From the NCBI GenBank assembly GCA_025559845.1, contig CP048469.1, positions 372,001 through 436,000 on the forward strand: DNA of 64,000 nucleotides, given 5' to 3'. Shown piece after piece: positions 25,262 through 35,559 of this stretch (position 1 is the first letter of the stretch; every line of letters begins with the position of its first letter). The notes under the pieces are model-generated. The model saw only the letters and a list, made by a program, of their open reading frames with translations, made no database searches and was not told where the DNA came from. This DNA is from Agrobacterium tumefaciens (GTDB lineage: Bacteria; Pseudomonadota; Alphaproteobacteria; Rhizobiales; Rhizobiaceae). Made by a program: the position numbers and the translations under genes.

Positions 25262-26026
25262 TCACGTCAGTTCTTTCGCTATGACGTGATGAACGATGCG
25301 ATAATCCCGGCTTTCTTCACCGAAAGGCGCAAGCGGCCAATCCCAAGTGGCTGCCGGATTGGCAATCTTGACGCCGTGCAGCAGGTCATCCTGTTGCTGG
25401 ACCGTCCCGTGCTTGCCTATCACCTCAAAGGCGATATCGGTCAGAAGGCACGTCTTGCAGGGAAGGCCCGAAAGTGCGTCGAGATGTGTTTCTACGAGCC
25501 TTGGCAGCAAGTTCTCAGGGACGTTTGCCGGGTTTTCGCGCTCCAGCCTGTTGCGTGCGCCGGTCGCGATCTGAGAAAGCAGATTGGCAGATACGACCAG
25601 GTCGAGATAAGGCACGCGTCTTATGAATTCGAGCGGCTCCGCTGTTCGACCGGCCAGGATCTCGTCGTAACCCGAGAGATCGCGGTTCGAAATGCGAACG
25701 TTTTTCTTGGCATTGGCCCGCATCTTGAACTGAACACTGGCAAGATGCACCAGATCGACAAGCACAACGGTATCGAACATTCCGACCAGTGGTTTGTAGG
25801 GTACATCCCGCAGCAAGCCTGAGCCGAGAACGACGGCGGTTCGTCGCTGTTTCAGTCTTCGCGCCGATTGCAGGATGAATTGCTGGCTGTTTCGTTCATG
25901 CTCGGCCCAGTCCGAAGCGCAACGATTGGCCCGCGACCAGAGGTTTACGGAGTATCGTACATAGGGCCGAAACGCCTTCGGTGTCATCGCACGGGTTACG
26001 GCATACTGGAGGGCTTCGAGAATCAT
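25262..26026 (-). CDS. hypothetical protein with a Rossmann/methyltransferase-like core
   Basis: 254 residues. RRTAVVLGSGLLRDVPYK (about 61-78) looks like a nucleotide-binding first strand and loop, followed by FDTVVLVDLVHLA, whose acidic strand end is typical of SAM-dependent methyltransferases. Catalytic residues cannot be named. It ends 42 bp before the His-rich protein gene on the same strand and may be co-transcribed. Confidence 0.7.
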   Translation of the reverse strand: MILEALQYAVTRAMTPKAFRPYVRYSVNLWSRANRCASDWAEHERNSQQFILQSARRLKQRRTAVVLGSGLLRDVPYKPLVGMFDTVVLVDLVHLASVQFKMRANAKKNVRISNRDLSGYDEILAGRTAEPLEFIRRVPYLDLVVSANLLSQIATGARNRLERENPANVPENLLPRLVETHLDALSGLPCKTCLLTDIAFEVIGKHGTVQQQDDLLHGVKIANPAATWDWPLAPFGEESRDYRIVHHVIAKELT

Positions 26027-26074
26027 GATGCCTTTATCGTGATTTTGCAGGCGGACGGAAAGGGCATGTCGAGA

Positions 26075-26101
26075 ATACCGCGCTCAAGCGGAGCGCGGTA
26101 T
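26075..26101. repeat. 11-bp perfect inverted repeat
   Basis: ATACCGCGCTC/GAGCGCGGTAT around AAGCG, between the DUF2798 gene and the methyltransferase-like gene. No U-run on either strand, so it may be a processing or weak termination hairpin. Confidence 0.6.
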
Positions 26102-26105
26102 CGCA

Positions 26106-26351
26106 TCAGGCGCGATAAGGGGCAACAAGGAACCCGACGATCCTGCGCACCAGCGGCAAGACAAGAAGAAGCGTCGGGAACGCGACCACCCAGGAAAGCC
26201 CCCATGCGGACATCCACTCCCGAACTGAAAAATCGCTGAAGCCGACAGCCTTGAAGGTGGCGATCAGCGAGACAATGAAGGTCATGATGATGGACAAGAT
26301 CAATGGCGTCAGGATCGCGGCATATTTTGCGGGCAAGCGTGACAGTTTCAT
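26106..26351 (-). CDS. DUF2798 family small membrane protein
   Basis: 81 residues with two hydrophobic helices (about 12-35 and 50-70), starting MKLSRLPAKYAAILTPLILS. The pattern of two helices and a positive C-terminus matches DUF2798, of unknown function. It is the first gene of the minus-strand group reaching to the DUF305 gene. Confidence 0.8.
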   Translation of the reverse strand: MKLSRLPAKYAAILTPLILSIIMTFIVSLIATFKAVGFSDFSVREWMSAWGLSWVVAFPTLLLVLPLVRRIVGFLVAPYRA

Positions 26352-26593
26352 AAAAGCTTCGCTTTCTGGAAAATCGTCTTCATGGACAGCACCTTTGTCA
26401 GCGCCCTCCGGAAAGACGAAGGGTTAGGTGCGTTGCTTGACGTCAGACGCTTACGGTTGCGAGACGCAACGGACAAGCGACTAACAGATGGTCCGGTGGT
26501 TCGCAAGCGCGAAGGCTGCCTTTGCGGCTTGCCGCACAGGGCTTCATCCTCTAAGACACCGGCATAATTTCAGGAAAATATCGGACCGGCATC

Positions 26594-28117
26594 ATGAGCG
26601 AAAAAGCAAAAAAGCCTCAGAAACTGAAAGCCCGCCTGCCGCGCGGCTTCGTGGATCGTTCGGCTGCCGATATCCATGCCACCAATGAGATGATCGAAAA
26701 AATCCGTAAGGTTTACGAACTGTATGGTTTCGATCCGGTGGAAACACCGCTGTTTGAATACACCGACGCGCTTGGCAAGTTTCTGCCCGATAGTGATCGC
26801 CCGAATGAAGGCGTGTTCTCTCTGCAGGACGATGACGAGCAGTGGATGAGCCTGCGTTACGATCTGACCGCCCCGCTTGCCCGTCACGTCGCCGAAAACT
26901 TCAACGAGATTCAGCTTCCCTATCGCACCTATCGTGCCGGTTACGTTTTCCGCAACGAAAAGCCGGGCCCCGGCCGCTTCCGCCAGTTCATGCAGTTCGA
27001 CGCCGATACGGTCGGTGCGGCTGGCGTGCAGGCAGATGCCGAAATGTGCATGATGATGGCGGATACGCTGGAAGCGCTTGGTATCAAGCGCGGCGATTAC
27101 GTTATTCGCGTCAACAATCGCAAAGTTCTGGATGGTGTCATGGAGGCCATCGGTCTCGGTGGCGATGAAAACGCTGCGCGCCGCCTCAATGTCCTGCGCG
27201 CCATCGACAAGCTCGACAAGTTTGGTCCTGAAGGCGTCCGTCTGCTGCTTGGTCCGGGCCGTAAAGACGAGTCCGGCGATTTTACCAAGGGTGCGGGCCT
27301 CGGCGATGAGCAGATCGAAAAAGTTCTGTTTTTCGTAGGTATCAAGGACTATGCGGTAAGCGCCGACGATCTCGCCAAGCTGGTTGCCGGTACGTCCAAG
27401 GGTGAAGAGGGCGTTGCGGAACTGAACATCATTGGCGCACTGGTATCAGGTGCCGGTTACGATGCAACGCGCATCAAGATCGATCCGTCCGTTGTCCGTG
27501 GTCTCGAATATTACACCGGCCCAGTCTACGAGGCTGAACTGACATTCGATGTCACCAATGAAAAAGGCGAAAAGGTCGTATTCGGCTCCGTCGGTGGCGG
27601 TGGCCGTTACGATGGCCTCGTTTCCCGCTTCATGGGTCAGCCCGTTCCCGCAACCGGTTTCTCCATCGGTGTGTCGCGTCTGATGACCGCTCTGAAGAAC
27701 CTCGGAAAGCTCGGTCAGGCAAAGCCGCTCGCTCCGGTTCTCATTACCGTCATGGACGGTGACGTGGAAAGTATGGGCCGTTACCAGCGCTTCACGCAGG
27801 CGCTGCGTGCCGAAGGTATCCGTGCCGAAATGTACCAGGGCAACTGGAAGAAGTTTGGCAATCAGCTGAAATATGCAGATCGTCTCGGATCGCCGATTGC
27901 CATCATTCAAGGCGGCGACGAGCGTGCCGAAGGTGTGGTTCAGATCAAGGATCTGATCGAAGGCAAGCGGCTTTCCGGCGAGATCGAGGACAATGCCACA
28001 TGGCGTGAGGCGCGTGTGGCGCAGATTACGGTGTCGGAAGCCGATCTGGTTGCGAAGGTTCACGAAATTCTGGCGCATCAGGCAGAGGACGTTCGTCGCG
28101 CCGCCGAAGGGCAGTAA
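26594..28117 (+). CDS. hisS: histidyl-tRNA synthetase
   Basis: Class II aminoacyl-tRNA synthetase that charges tRNA-His; 507 residues, the longer alphaproteobacterial form. Motif 2 is visible in [22 protein letters not shown], the histidine-binding segment in [13 protein letters not shown], motif 3 in [13 protein letters not shown]...GFSIGVSRL, and a C-terminal anticodon-binding domain follows. It heads a his-related operon with a VOC gene, hisZ and hisG. The 242-bp region upstream contains a small GTTGCG-AGA-CGCAAC palindrome (26456-26470) and nothing else I can name. Confidence 0.96.
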   Translation: MSEKAKKPQKLKARLPRGFVDRSAADIHATNEMIEKIRKVYELYGFDPVETPLFEYTDALGKFLPDSDRPNEGVFSLQDDDEQWMSLRYDLTAPLARHVAENFNEIQLPYRTYRAGYVFRNEKPGPGRFRQFMQFDADTVGAAGVQADAEMCMMMADTLEALGIKRGDYVIRVNNRKVLDGVMEAIGLGGDENAARRLNVLRAIDKLDKFGPEGVRLLLGPGRKDESGDFTKGAGLGDEQIEKVLFFVGIKDYAVSADDLAKLVAGTSKGEEGVAELNIIGALVSGAGYDATRIKIDPSVVRGLEYYTGPVYEAELTFDVTNEKGEKVVFGSVGGGGRYDGLVSRFMGQPVPATGFSIGVSRLMTALKNLGKLGQAKPLAPVLITVMDGDVESMGRYQRFTQALRAEGIRAEMYQGNWKKFGNQLKYADRLGSPIAIIQGGDERAEGVVQIKDLIEGKRLSGEIEDNATWREARVAQITVSEADLVAKVHEILAHQAEDVRRAAEGQ

Positions 28118-28121
28118 TGGC

Positions 28122-28490
28122 ATGGCTATACTCGCGCTCGATCACGTTCAACTGGCGATGCCGGCGGGCCGGGAACAAGAGGCGCGAGCCTTCTATGCCG
28201 GTCTGCTCGGACTTGCCGAGCAGACGAAACCAGCCAATCTGGTGGGACGAGGCGGTTGCTGGTTTGCCCTCGGGGCGGTGAAGGTTCACCTTGGCGTCGT
28301 GCAGGATTTCGTTTCGGCGGGTAAGGCCCATCCCGCCTTTATCGTCGATGATCTGACGAAACTTCGAAAAACACTTGAAACCGCAGGCTGCCATGTGGTT
28401 GAGGATGAGCCGTTGGAAGGGTATCACCGGTTCTATGTCCATGACCCCTTCGGTAACCGCATCGAAATGATGCAGCCGCTCGCACCGTGA
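28122..28490 (+). CDS. VOC (glyoxalase/bleomycin-resistance) family protein
   Basis: 122 residues with paired beta-alpha-beta-beta-beta units: LDHVQLAMPAG at the start and GYHRFYVHDPFGNRIEMMQP at the end, the latter with the usual Glu metal ligand. Enzymes of this fold include glyoxalases, dioxygenases and resistance proteins; the substrate is unknown. It starts 4 nt after the hisS stop with GAAGGG upstream and sits 16 nt before hisZ, so it is part of the histidine operon by layout. Confidence 0.88.
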   Translation: MAILALDHVQLAMPAGREQEARAFYAGLLGLAEQTKPANLVGRGGCWFALGAVKVHLGVVQDFVSAGKAHPAFIVDDLTKLRKTLETAGCHVVEDEPLEGYHRFYVHDPFGNRIEMMQPLAP

Positions 28491-28506
28491 CGAAAAGTAC
28501 CGTTTC

Positions 28507-29634
28507 ATGCCCCTGATCGACATGCCGGAATTTACCGGAGAGCTTCTCGAAGAATTTGCCGCGCGCCGCACCAGTCGCGTGAACACGCCTGTTATTCAGC
28601 CGGCGGAGCCTTTCCTTGATATGGCTGGCGAGGATTTGCGTCGCCGTATCTTCATGACGGAAAGCGAAACGGGCGAGAGCCTGTGCCTGCGGCCCGAATT
28701 CACCATTCCGGTCTGTCTGCGCCATATTGAAACGGCGACCGGCACGCCGAAGCGGTATTCCTATCTCGGCGAGGTGTTCCGTCAGCGCCGCGAAGGCTCG
28801 AACGAATTTTATCAGGCAGGGATCGAGGATCTCGGCGATCCGGATATTGCCGCTTCCGATGCCCGTGCCGTCAGCGATGCAACCGCTGTGTTGAAGCGAC
28901 TGCTGCCCGGCCGCACTTTGACTGTTACTCTTGGAGACCAGCAGGTTTTTGAGGCCGTCGTTGCAGCACTTGGGTTGCCGCTTGGGTGGCAAAAGCGCCT
29001 TGTACAGGCGTTTGGTGATATGGCGCAGCTTGAAGCGTTGCTCGACAGCTTGGTGCATCCCAAACCGATGACGGGACTTGATGCACGTGTCGCCGGTCTT
29101 CTCGCAACAGGTGAAGAAAAGGTGCTGGTCGATTACATCGACAGCGTCATGCAGGAAACCGGTTATTCGACCAACGCCAGCCGCTCGCCGCAGGAAATTG
29201 CCCGTCGCCTGCGCGAAAAACTGGCGCTTGCCGCGACCCGTCTGCCGGATGAAAGCTTTGGCCTGTTGAAACAGTTCTTGTCGCTGCAGGCACCTTTGCC
29301 GGAAGCCTCGAGGACGCTCGCCGATTTTGCCGAAAAAGCGAAGCTGAAACTTGATGGTGCTCTGTCTGCATTCGACAAGCGCGTTGCCGCACTCGCCAAT
29401 GCAGGCGTAGCACTGGAGACGGTCACTTATCGCGCGGCATTCGGCCGCCCGCTTGATTATTATACCGGCCTCGTTTTCGAAGTGGTGGAAGCTGGCGGTG
29501 ATAGTGTTCTGGCAGGCGGCGGTCGCTTTGACCGGCTGCTGACGCTTCTCGGCGCGAAGGAAAAAATACCGGCGGTTGGCTTTTCGCTATGGCTGGATCG
29601 CATCGAAGCGATACGCGGGAGTGACGCGCTGTGA
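28507..29634 (+). CDS. hisZ: ATP phosphoribosyltransferase regulatory subunit
   Basis: 375-residue HisRS-like protein that pairs with short-form HisG and confers histidine feedback control on the first step of histidine synthesis. It keeps the class II fold ([43 protein letters not shown]) but diverges from HisS in the active-site motifs, as expected for HisZ. Its stop overlaps the hisG GTG start. Confidence 0.95.
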   Translation: MPLIDMPEFTGELLEEFAARRTSRVNTPVIQPAEPFLDMAGEDLRRRIFMTESETGESLCLRPEFTIPVCLRHIETATGTPKRYSYLGEVFRQRREGSNEFYQAGIEDLGDPDIAASDARAVSDATAVLKRLLPGRTLTVTLGDQQVFEAVVAALGLPLGWQKRLVQAFGDMAQLEALLDSLVHPKPMTGLDARVAGLLATGEEKVLVDYIDSVMQETGYSTNASRSPQEIARRLREKLALAATRLPDESFGLLKQFLSLQAPLPEASRTLADFAEKAKLKLDGALSAFDKRVAALANAGVALETVTYRAAFGRPLDYYTGLVFEVVEAGGDSVLAGGGRFDRLLTLLGAKEKIPAVGFSLWLDRIEAIRGSDAL

Positions 29635-30329
29635 TTACCATTGCACTGCCCTCGAAGGGCCGCATGAAAGAAGATGCCTCCGCCGTTCTGGAGCGCGCCG
29701 GGCTGAAGGTTGCAGCGATCGGCAACGACCGCTCCTATCGCGGCCGCGTTGAAGGTCGCGACGATATCGAGATTGCTTATCTGTCGGCTTCGGAGATCGC
29801 TCGCGAGATTGGCGCGGGTACGGTTGATTTCGGTGTGACCGGCGAAGATCTGGTGCGGGAAGGACTGACCAATGCCGATGGGCAGGTCGAATTCTGCGCC
29901 CGCCTTGGTTTTGGTCATGCGGATGTCGTGGTTGCTGTTCCGGAAATCTGGCTCGATGTCGATAGCATGGCCGATCTCGGTGACGTTGCCTCGGAGTTTC
30001 GTGCGCGTCATGGCCGTAGATTGGCTATTGCCACAAAATACTGGCGGCTGACGCAGCAGTTCTTTTCGCGTCAGCACGGCATTCAACTGTATCGCATTGT
30101 CGAGAGCCTTGGCGCGACAGAAGGTGCTCCTGCTGCGGGTCAGGCGGATATCATCGTCGATATCACCTCGACCGGTTCGACGCTCAAAGCCAATCACCTG
30201 AAAATTCTCTCTGATGGCATCATTGTTCGCTCAGAGGCCTGTTTTGTCCGGGCCCGTAAACCGGAACACGACAACAACCCGGTGATCCTCGAGGTCGCAG
30301 AACGCGTAAGGTCGGCGCTGCAGGCCTGA
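29631..30329 (+). CDS. hisG: ATP phosphoribosyltransferase catalytic subunit, short form
   Basis: Condenses ATP and PRPP, the first step of histidine synthesis. At 232 residues it lacks the C-terminal regulatory domain of long HisG, which matches the adjacent hisZ. Motifs: [12 protein letters not shown] at the start and the PRPP-binding segment [16 protein letters not shown]. The start is GTG at 29631, overlapping the hisZ stop (GTGA), so translation is coupled. Confidence 0.96.
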   Translation: MITIALPSKGRMKEDASAVLERAGLKVAAIGNDRSYRGRVEGRDDIEIAYLSASEIAREIGAGTVDFGVTGEDLVREGLTNADGQVEFCARLGFGHADVVVAVPEIWLDVDSMADLGDVASEFRARHGRRLAIATKYWRLTQQFFSRQHGIQLYRIVESLGATEGAPAAGQADIIVDITSTGSTLKANHLKILSDGIIVRSEACFVRARKPEHDNNPVILEVAERVRSALQA

Positions 30330-30396
30330 GATATCGGGGAGGGGGCGCGATATTCTGAAAGCAGATTCAGGTCTCGTCTTCGCGACTTTGAAACAT

Positions 30397-30431
30397 AAAA
30401 AAAACCGCCGGATCGCTCCGGCGGTTTTTGT
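30397..30431. terminator. bidirectional terminator after hisG
   Basis: 12-bp stem AAAACCGCCGGA/TCCGGCGGTTTT with a 4-nt TCGC loop and A/T runs on both flanks; serves hisG and the convergent DoxX gene. Confidence 0.92.
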
Positions 30432-30447
30432 TTAGGCTTCGCTTGTG

Positions 30448-30894
30448 TCAGGCGTGGGCAACCGCGGCGCCACGCTTTGCATCGACCGAGTAGGCACCTG
30501 CGCCGAAAGCGACGAGCAGAAGATAGGCACCGGCAAGCGTGATGTTCTTCATCAGCATGATGCCGTTAAGCGCGTTGATCCAGCCAAGTGCCGGGTCAGG
30601 CCAGCCAGGAACGGCAACGGTGCCGCTGTGGAAGACGAGGCCGGTGAACACGCAGAATACGGCAAGCGCGAGTGCAGCGACCTTGGTCTGGAAACCGACC
30701 AGAATAGCGAGACCGGTGACGAGTTCGAACAGGCCTGCAACATAGGCAAGCAGGGTCGCGGCAGGAAGACCGGCGCCGGTGATCATACCTGCGGTGCCGG
30801 ACGGGTCGGTCAGCTTGCCGAAACCGGAATAGATGAAGATGAAGGAAAGCAGAATGCGGGCGATAAGAACGAGAACGTTCTGGCTGTTGGACAT
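30448..30894 (-). CDS. DoxX family membrane protein
   Basis: 148 residues with four hydrophobic helices. Family features: RILLSFIFIYSGFGKL near the N-terminus and the second-helix pattern AGLFELVTGLAILVGF. DoxX-like proteins are small inner-membrane proteins with links to redox and oxidative stress; no reaction is established. GGAG lies 6 nt before the ATG, inside one arm of an inverted repeat. Confidence 0.88.
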   Translation of the reverse strand: MSNSQNVLVLIARILLSFIFIYSGFGKLTDPSGTAGMITGAGLPAATLLAYVAGLFELVTGLAILVGFQTKVAALALAVFCVFTGLVFHSGTVAVPGWPDPALGWINALNGIMLMKNITLAGAYLLLVAFGAGAYSVDAKRGAAVAHA

Positions 30895-30897
30895 GGT

Positions 30898-30954
30898 TAT
30901 CTCCAGTAATTGAGCGGCGCGTTTGCCGTGGCTGTATGGCGATGTCTGGAGATA
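30898..30954 (-). promoter_or_regulatory. 9-bp inverted repeat covering the DoxX ribosome binding site
   Basis: TATCTCCAG (30898-30906) and CTGGAGATA (30946-30954). On the transcript, the arm next to the start contains the GGAG Shine-Dalgarno. The loop is 39 nt. Role inferred. Confidence 0.4.
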
Positions 30955-30996
30955 TTAATGACGCAAATAGCGCTCCGCAGAAAGATGAACAACGGA

Positions 30997-31009
30997 AGAC
31001 AAATTGTCT
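30997..31009. promoter_or_regulatory. palindrome upstream of the DoxX gene
   Basis: AGACAA-A-TTGTCT, a perfect 6-bp palindrome around one base, about 100 bp upstream of the DoxX start. A candidate operator for an unknown regulator. Confidence 0.4.
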
Positions 31010-31068
31010 CCATTAAGTGAACAATTGCTGCCCAAAAATGCTGGCGCAGATTGCTCGCCTTCCATTAT

Positions 31069-31491
31069 TCAGGCGGCGAAACGCATGTTTTCAAAACGCG
31101 GAAACAGGAAGAAGCCGGAAATCTGCCCATGCCGCCCTTCATCGAAACCGGAGGATTCACCCATGCAGATTACCGGTTGCTGAGCGGCAGCCGGCGTCAG
31201 CAGATTGGTGGAGAAGCAGAAGCGTGACGGTGCTGTCGATGCCTGCTCAAACAATTCCAGGACCTTTGCGTGGTGACTGCGATCGTAACAGCGGATCAGG
31301 GTCAGCAGGCCGCACTCGCCATGCGGCAACCCGTGCATGAAACATGCGTGTTCGCCGAGCATGATGACGCCACTCGAGAGGTCACTGCTCCACGCTTCGG
31401 AAATGAAAAAATTGGACAGGCTTTGGCCCACGTCGGGCTGGTTTGCTGGAAACGCGGCAAGGGCGTCGTGGCGTCTTGATATCTTGAACAA
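31069..31491 (-). CDS. uncharacterised protein, possibly PAS-like
   Basis: 140 residues with no signal peptide or membrane helix. The central part (HGECGLLTLIRCYD...FCFSTNLLTPAAAQQPVICMGES) alternates short strands and helices and could be a PAS-like sensor fold, but no ligand residues can be named. The frame begins with TTG at 31491, supported by GGGGAG 4 nt upstream. Base composition and codon use resemble the neighbours. An ATG in another frame nearby gives no credible protein. Confidence 0.6.
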   Translation of the reverse strand: MFKISRRHDALAAFPANQPDVGQSLSNFFISEAWSSDLSSGVIMLGEHACFMHGLPHGECGLLTLIRCYDRSHHAKVLELFEQASTAPSRFCFSTNLLTPAAAQQPVICMGESSGFDEGRHGQISGFFLFPRFENMRFAA

Positions 31492-32031
31492 CTCGCTCCC
31501 CGCATGAATCCTGGTTCAGCTTCCGTCTGTCGGGACGTTTGACTGGGTTGAATCCGATGTCGCCGCATCCGCTTTCAGCCAATGTCTCCATGGAGAAATA
31601 TCCACGGCTCGATGGCACCGTTGCGGTTTTTATGCGGGCTGACTTATAGTTTCTTTTTCGTATACAACAACAACTTAATCGCGAAAAAATTTAGAATAAC
31701 ATGTATTTTTATATCAGATTTGCCAATTGCCATCAAAAACAATCAATATGTGACGGCATTCGATAGAAGTGAGCCGAAAATACCATGCAATGTGACGCGA
31801 TTCGCGCGCTTAATGCGAGCATCACCTTCATTTAAAACAAAATGCGGTGCGTCAAGGCTCTCCATGTCTCAAAAAGAAACAATATAGAGCGCGTGTGGGT
31901 TTTGCGCGAGATTTCGACCGTCAGGGCCAGATAAAGGTCGATTGAGCTGAGCGTCCCGCTTGAGTAGACGCAACAAAAAAAGGGCGATCCGAAGATCGCC
32001 CTTTCTTGAGACTGTCCGGAGACAGGACTTC
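31492..32031. other. AT-rich intergenic region
   Basis: 540 bp without a convincing gene. The part from about 31640 to 31780 is strikingly AT-rich for this genome, with A/T tracts. The last 60 bp hold the groEL terminator. It must contain the promoter for the TTG-start gene to its left. I see no tRNA, repeat or mobile-element end here. A plus-strand frame at 31582-31887 has poor codon use. Confidence 0.6.
31974..32004 (-). terminator. groESL terminator
   Basis: 11-bp stem AAAGGGCGATC/GATCGCCCTTT with a 4-nt loop; on the minus strand it runs into TTTTTTGTTG, 27 bp after the groEL stop. Confidence 0.9.
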
Positions 32032-33672
<1,641 letters not shown>

Positions 33673-33744
33673 TCAAAACTCCTGGTTTCGAATGACCGGA
33701 ACGGTGTCCGGCATAAATTTAAGGAAACGACGGGTTCGGCCAGA

Positions 33745-34041
33745 TCAGCCGATGATGCCCATAATGTCGGATTCCTTCATGATCAGAAGGTCTTCGCCAT
33801 TGAGCTTGACTTCGGTGCCGGACCACTTGCCGAACAGAACGCGGTCGCCAGCCTTGACGTCGAGAGCGACAACCTTGCCGGACTCGTCACGTGCGCCAGA
33901 ACCGACAGCGACGATTTCGCCTTCCTGCGGCTTTTCCTTTGCGGTATCGGGAATGATGATGCCGCCCTTGGTCTTTTCTTCGGACTCAACGCGACGAACG
34001 ACAACGCGGTCGTGCAGCGGGCGGAAATTGGTGCTTGTCAT
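33745..34041 (-). CDS. groES: co-chaperonin GroES (10 kDa)
   Basis: Heptameric lid of the GroEL chamber, 98 residues. It begins [14 protein letters not shown], includes the mobile loop ([19 protein letters not shown]) and ends [14 protein letters not shown]. It is the first gene of the groES-groEL operon, with an RpoH-type promoter and a CIRCE operator upstream. Confidence 0.98.
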   Translation of the reverse strand: MTSTNFRPLHDRVVVRRVESEEKTKGGIIIPDTAKEKPQEGEIVAVGSGARDESGKVVALDVKAGDRVLFGKWSGTEVKLNGEDLLIMKESDIMGIIG

Positions 34042-34096
34042 TGTCTAATCCCTCGATCAAATGACTTGGTGCGGTTTTGAACGCACATGATGGTTG

Positions 34097-34123
34097 TTAG
34101 CACTCACCTTGCTGGAGTGCCAG
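34097..34123. promoter_or_regulatory. CIRCE operator (HrcA site)
   Basis: TTAGCACTC - 9 bp - GAGTGCCAG: the left arm is a perfect match to CIRCE (TTAGCACTC-N9-GAGTGCTAA) and the right arm matches 7 of 9. It lies 56 bp upstream of groES, overlapping the expected transcription start. Confidence 0.93.
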
Positions 34124-34131
34124 CCAAGCCG

Positions 34132-34160
34132 AGATAAGGAGGCCTTCTGTCCGAGTCAAG
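34132..34160 (-). promoter_or_regulatory. RpoH (sigma-32) promoter of groESL
   Basis: On the minus strand CTTG - 18 nt - CTTATCT, fitting the alphaproteobacterial RpoH pattern CTTG-N17/18-CYTATNT. The start point would fall within or next to CIRCE, giving dual heat-shock sigma and HrcA control as known for A. tumefaciens groESL. Confidence 0.8.
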
Positions 34161-34246
34161 GACGGCCCCCTGGAAAAATTTCCTGCCTTATGGTTAGCAG
34201 CGCTTCATGACAGAAATTTCCGCTCGCAAAAGGTGATCTGTGCTCA

Positions 34247-35368
34247 TCATTCGACAGTGTTCGAAGACCTCGCCCTGCCATCTGTTGTGGTAATGGGCTG
34301 CAGCTTGTGTGTCCTTGAGCGGTAAAACGGTGCTTCCACGTATTTCTGCGTAAGATAGGCAAAAGGGATGGCTGTGGCGAAGGTCAATGTTGCAAGCAGG
34401 GCAAAATAGGTCGCCTGATCGAGCCCCTGATTATTCAGGAGATACATCCAGCCATATAGCGGGATCATGTGCAGCAGGTAGAGTGGATAGGACACCGTTC
34501 CGAGAAACGTCATGGCCGGATGTTCGAGAAAACGTGTTACGGGCCCTTTCTGACGCTTCTTGTCGCGAACCATCAGTGCGCCGCCAAAAATGAAGATCCA
34601 TGCGCCCATGGCAAGATCAAACCAGCCGACGACGGCTGCGAGCGGAATGACGATCAGCGGTGAAAGCAGCGGCTGATTTTTCCAGCGCATGTTCCAGAGA
34701 TAGTAGCTGGCAATGCCGAGCGCGAAGTAGATTGCGTAGTTGGCAAGAATGGCAGCATTCGGCCAGCGTTTGAGATACCAAACGGCAACAACGGTAAAAA
34801 CCGTAAAGGCGATCCGCAACGCCTTGCTTTGATGATGCAGGAACCAGAACACAATCGGCGCGATCACATAGAACTGGAACTCGGTTGAAATATTCCATGC
34901 CTGGCCGAGGAATGCGTAAGCGCCGAGCGGCAGCCAGCTATCTGGCACAACGCCATGCAGCATGGTGACATGGGCAAGGCTGTTCCACTCCCAATCCGCG
35001 AAGCTGTTGTTGAGGATGGCAATACGCCCGGCATTGCGGGCGCTCTGGAAATCGGCCTGGATCAAGGCTTCATAGGCGATCCAGGCAAAGGCAATCGAAA
35101 GGACGAATGCAAAGATATAGGCTGGATAAATCCGCTTCAGGCGGCGGGATATGTACGTCGTGTAGTCTTCCGAGAGCGACGACATCATCACGAAAATCAC
35201 GAAGCCGCTCATGATGCAGAAAATCTGCACCCGGATTTTTTCGTTGATGAGCGGTTTGAAGACGCCCATCGCATCAGGATCGATCCCGGCTGCCGGCAAA
35301 AGATGGACAACCACGACCCATGCCGCCAGCAGTCCACGCAAGCCTTCGAGCTGATCTATTCGCTTCAT
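34247..35368 (-). CDS. acyltransferase family 3 (OafA/YrhL-like) membrane protein
   Basis: 373 residues and about ten transmembrane helices. The N-terminus MKRIDQLEGLRGLLAAW holds the family's conserved Arg11, with the likely catalytic His22 in VVVVHLL. Such enzymes O-acetylate surface polysaccharides, lipopolysaccharide or Nod-type oligosaccharides; no polysaccharide genes are adjacent, so the acceptor is unknown. It is divergent from the HAD gene. Confidence 0.9.
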   Translation of the reverse strand: MKRIDQLEGLRGLLAAWVVVVHLLPAAGIDPDAMGVFKPLINEKIRVQIFCIMSGFVIFVMMSSLSEDYTTYISRRLKRIYPAYIFAFVLSIAFAWIAYEALIQADFQSARNAGRIAILNNSFADWEWNSLAHVTMLHGVVPDSWLPLGAYAFLGQAWNISTEFQFYVIAPIVFWFLHHQSKALRIAFTVFTVVAVWYLKRWPNAAILANYAIYFALGIASYYLWNMRWKNQPLLSPLIVIPLAAVVGWFDLAMGAWIFIFGGALMVRDKKRQKGPVTRFLEHPAMTFLGTVSYPLYLLHMIPLYGWMYLLNNQGLDQATYFALLATLTFATAIPFAYLTQKYVEAPFYRSRTHKLQPITTTDGRARSSNTVE

Positions 35369-35559
35369 GGCTCATCCTCCATATGAGCCAGCCCCGCGCA
35401 CATAAAACCATCTCGATGCCGCGATCACAACATGTTGCATTGCAAAAATTCAAAATGCGGCTCTCGCGGCAGCGCACCGTAGGTATTCTTTTTTTCTTGC
35501 CATCGCTGCCGGGCTTTGCGATGTCAGCCCTGTCTCCTTCAGCATCTGGAAAGCGTATC

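Noticed and set aside
31582..31887. Plus-strand open frame in the AT-rich gap
   Set aside because: Codon use unlike neighbouring genes, no ribosome binding site, no domain.
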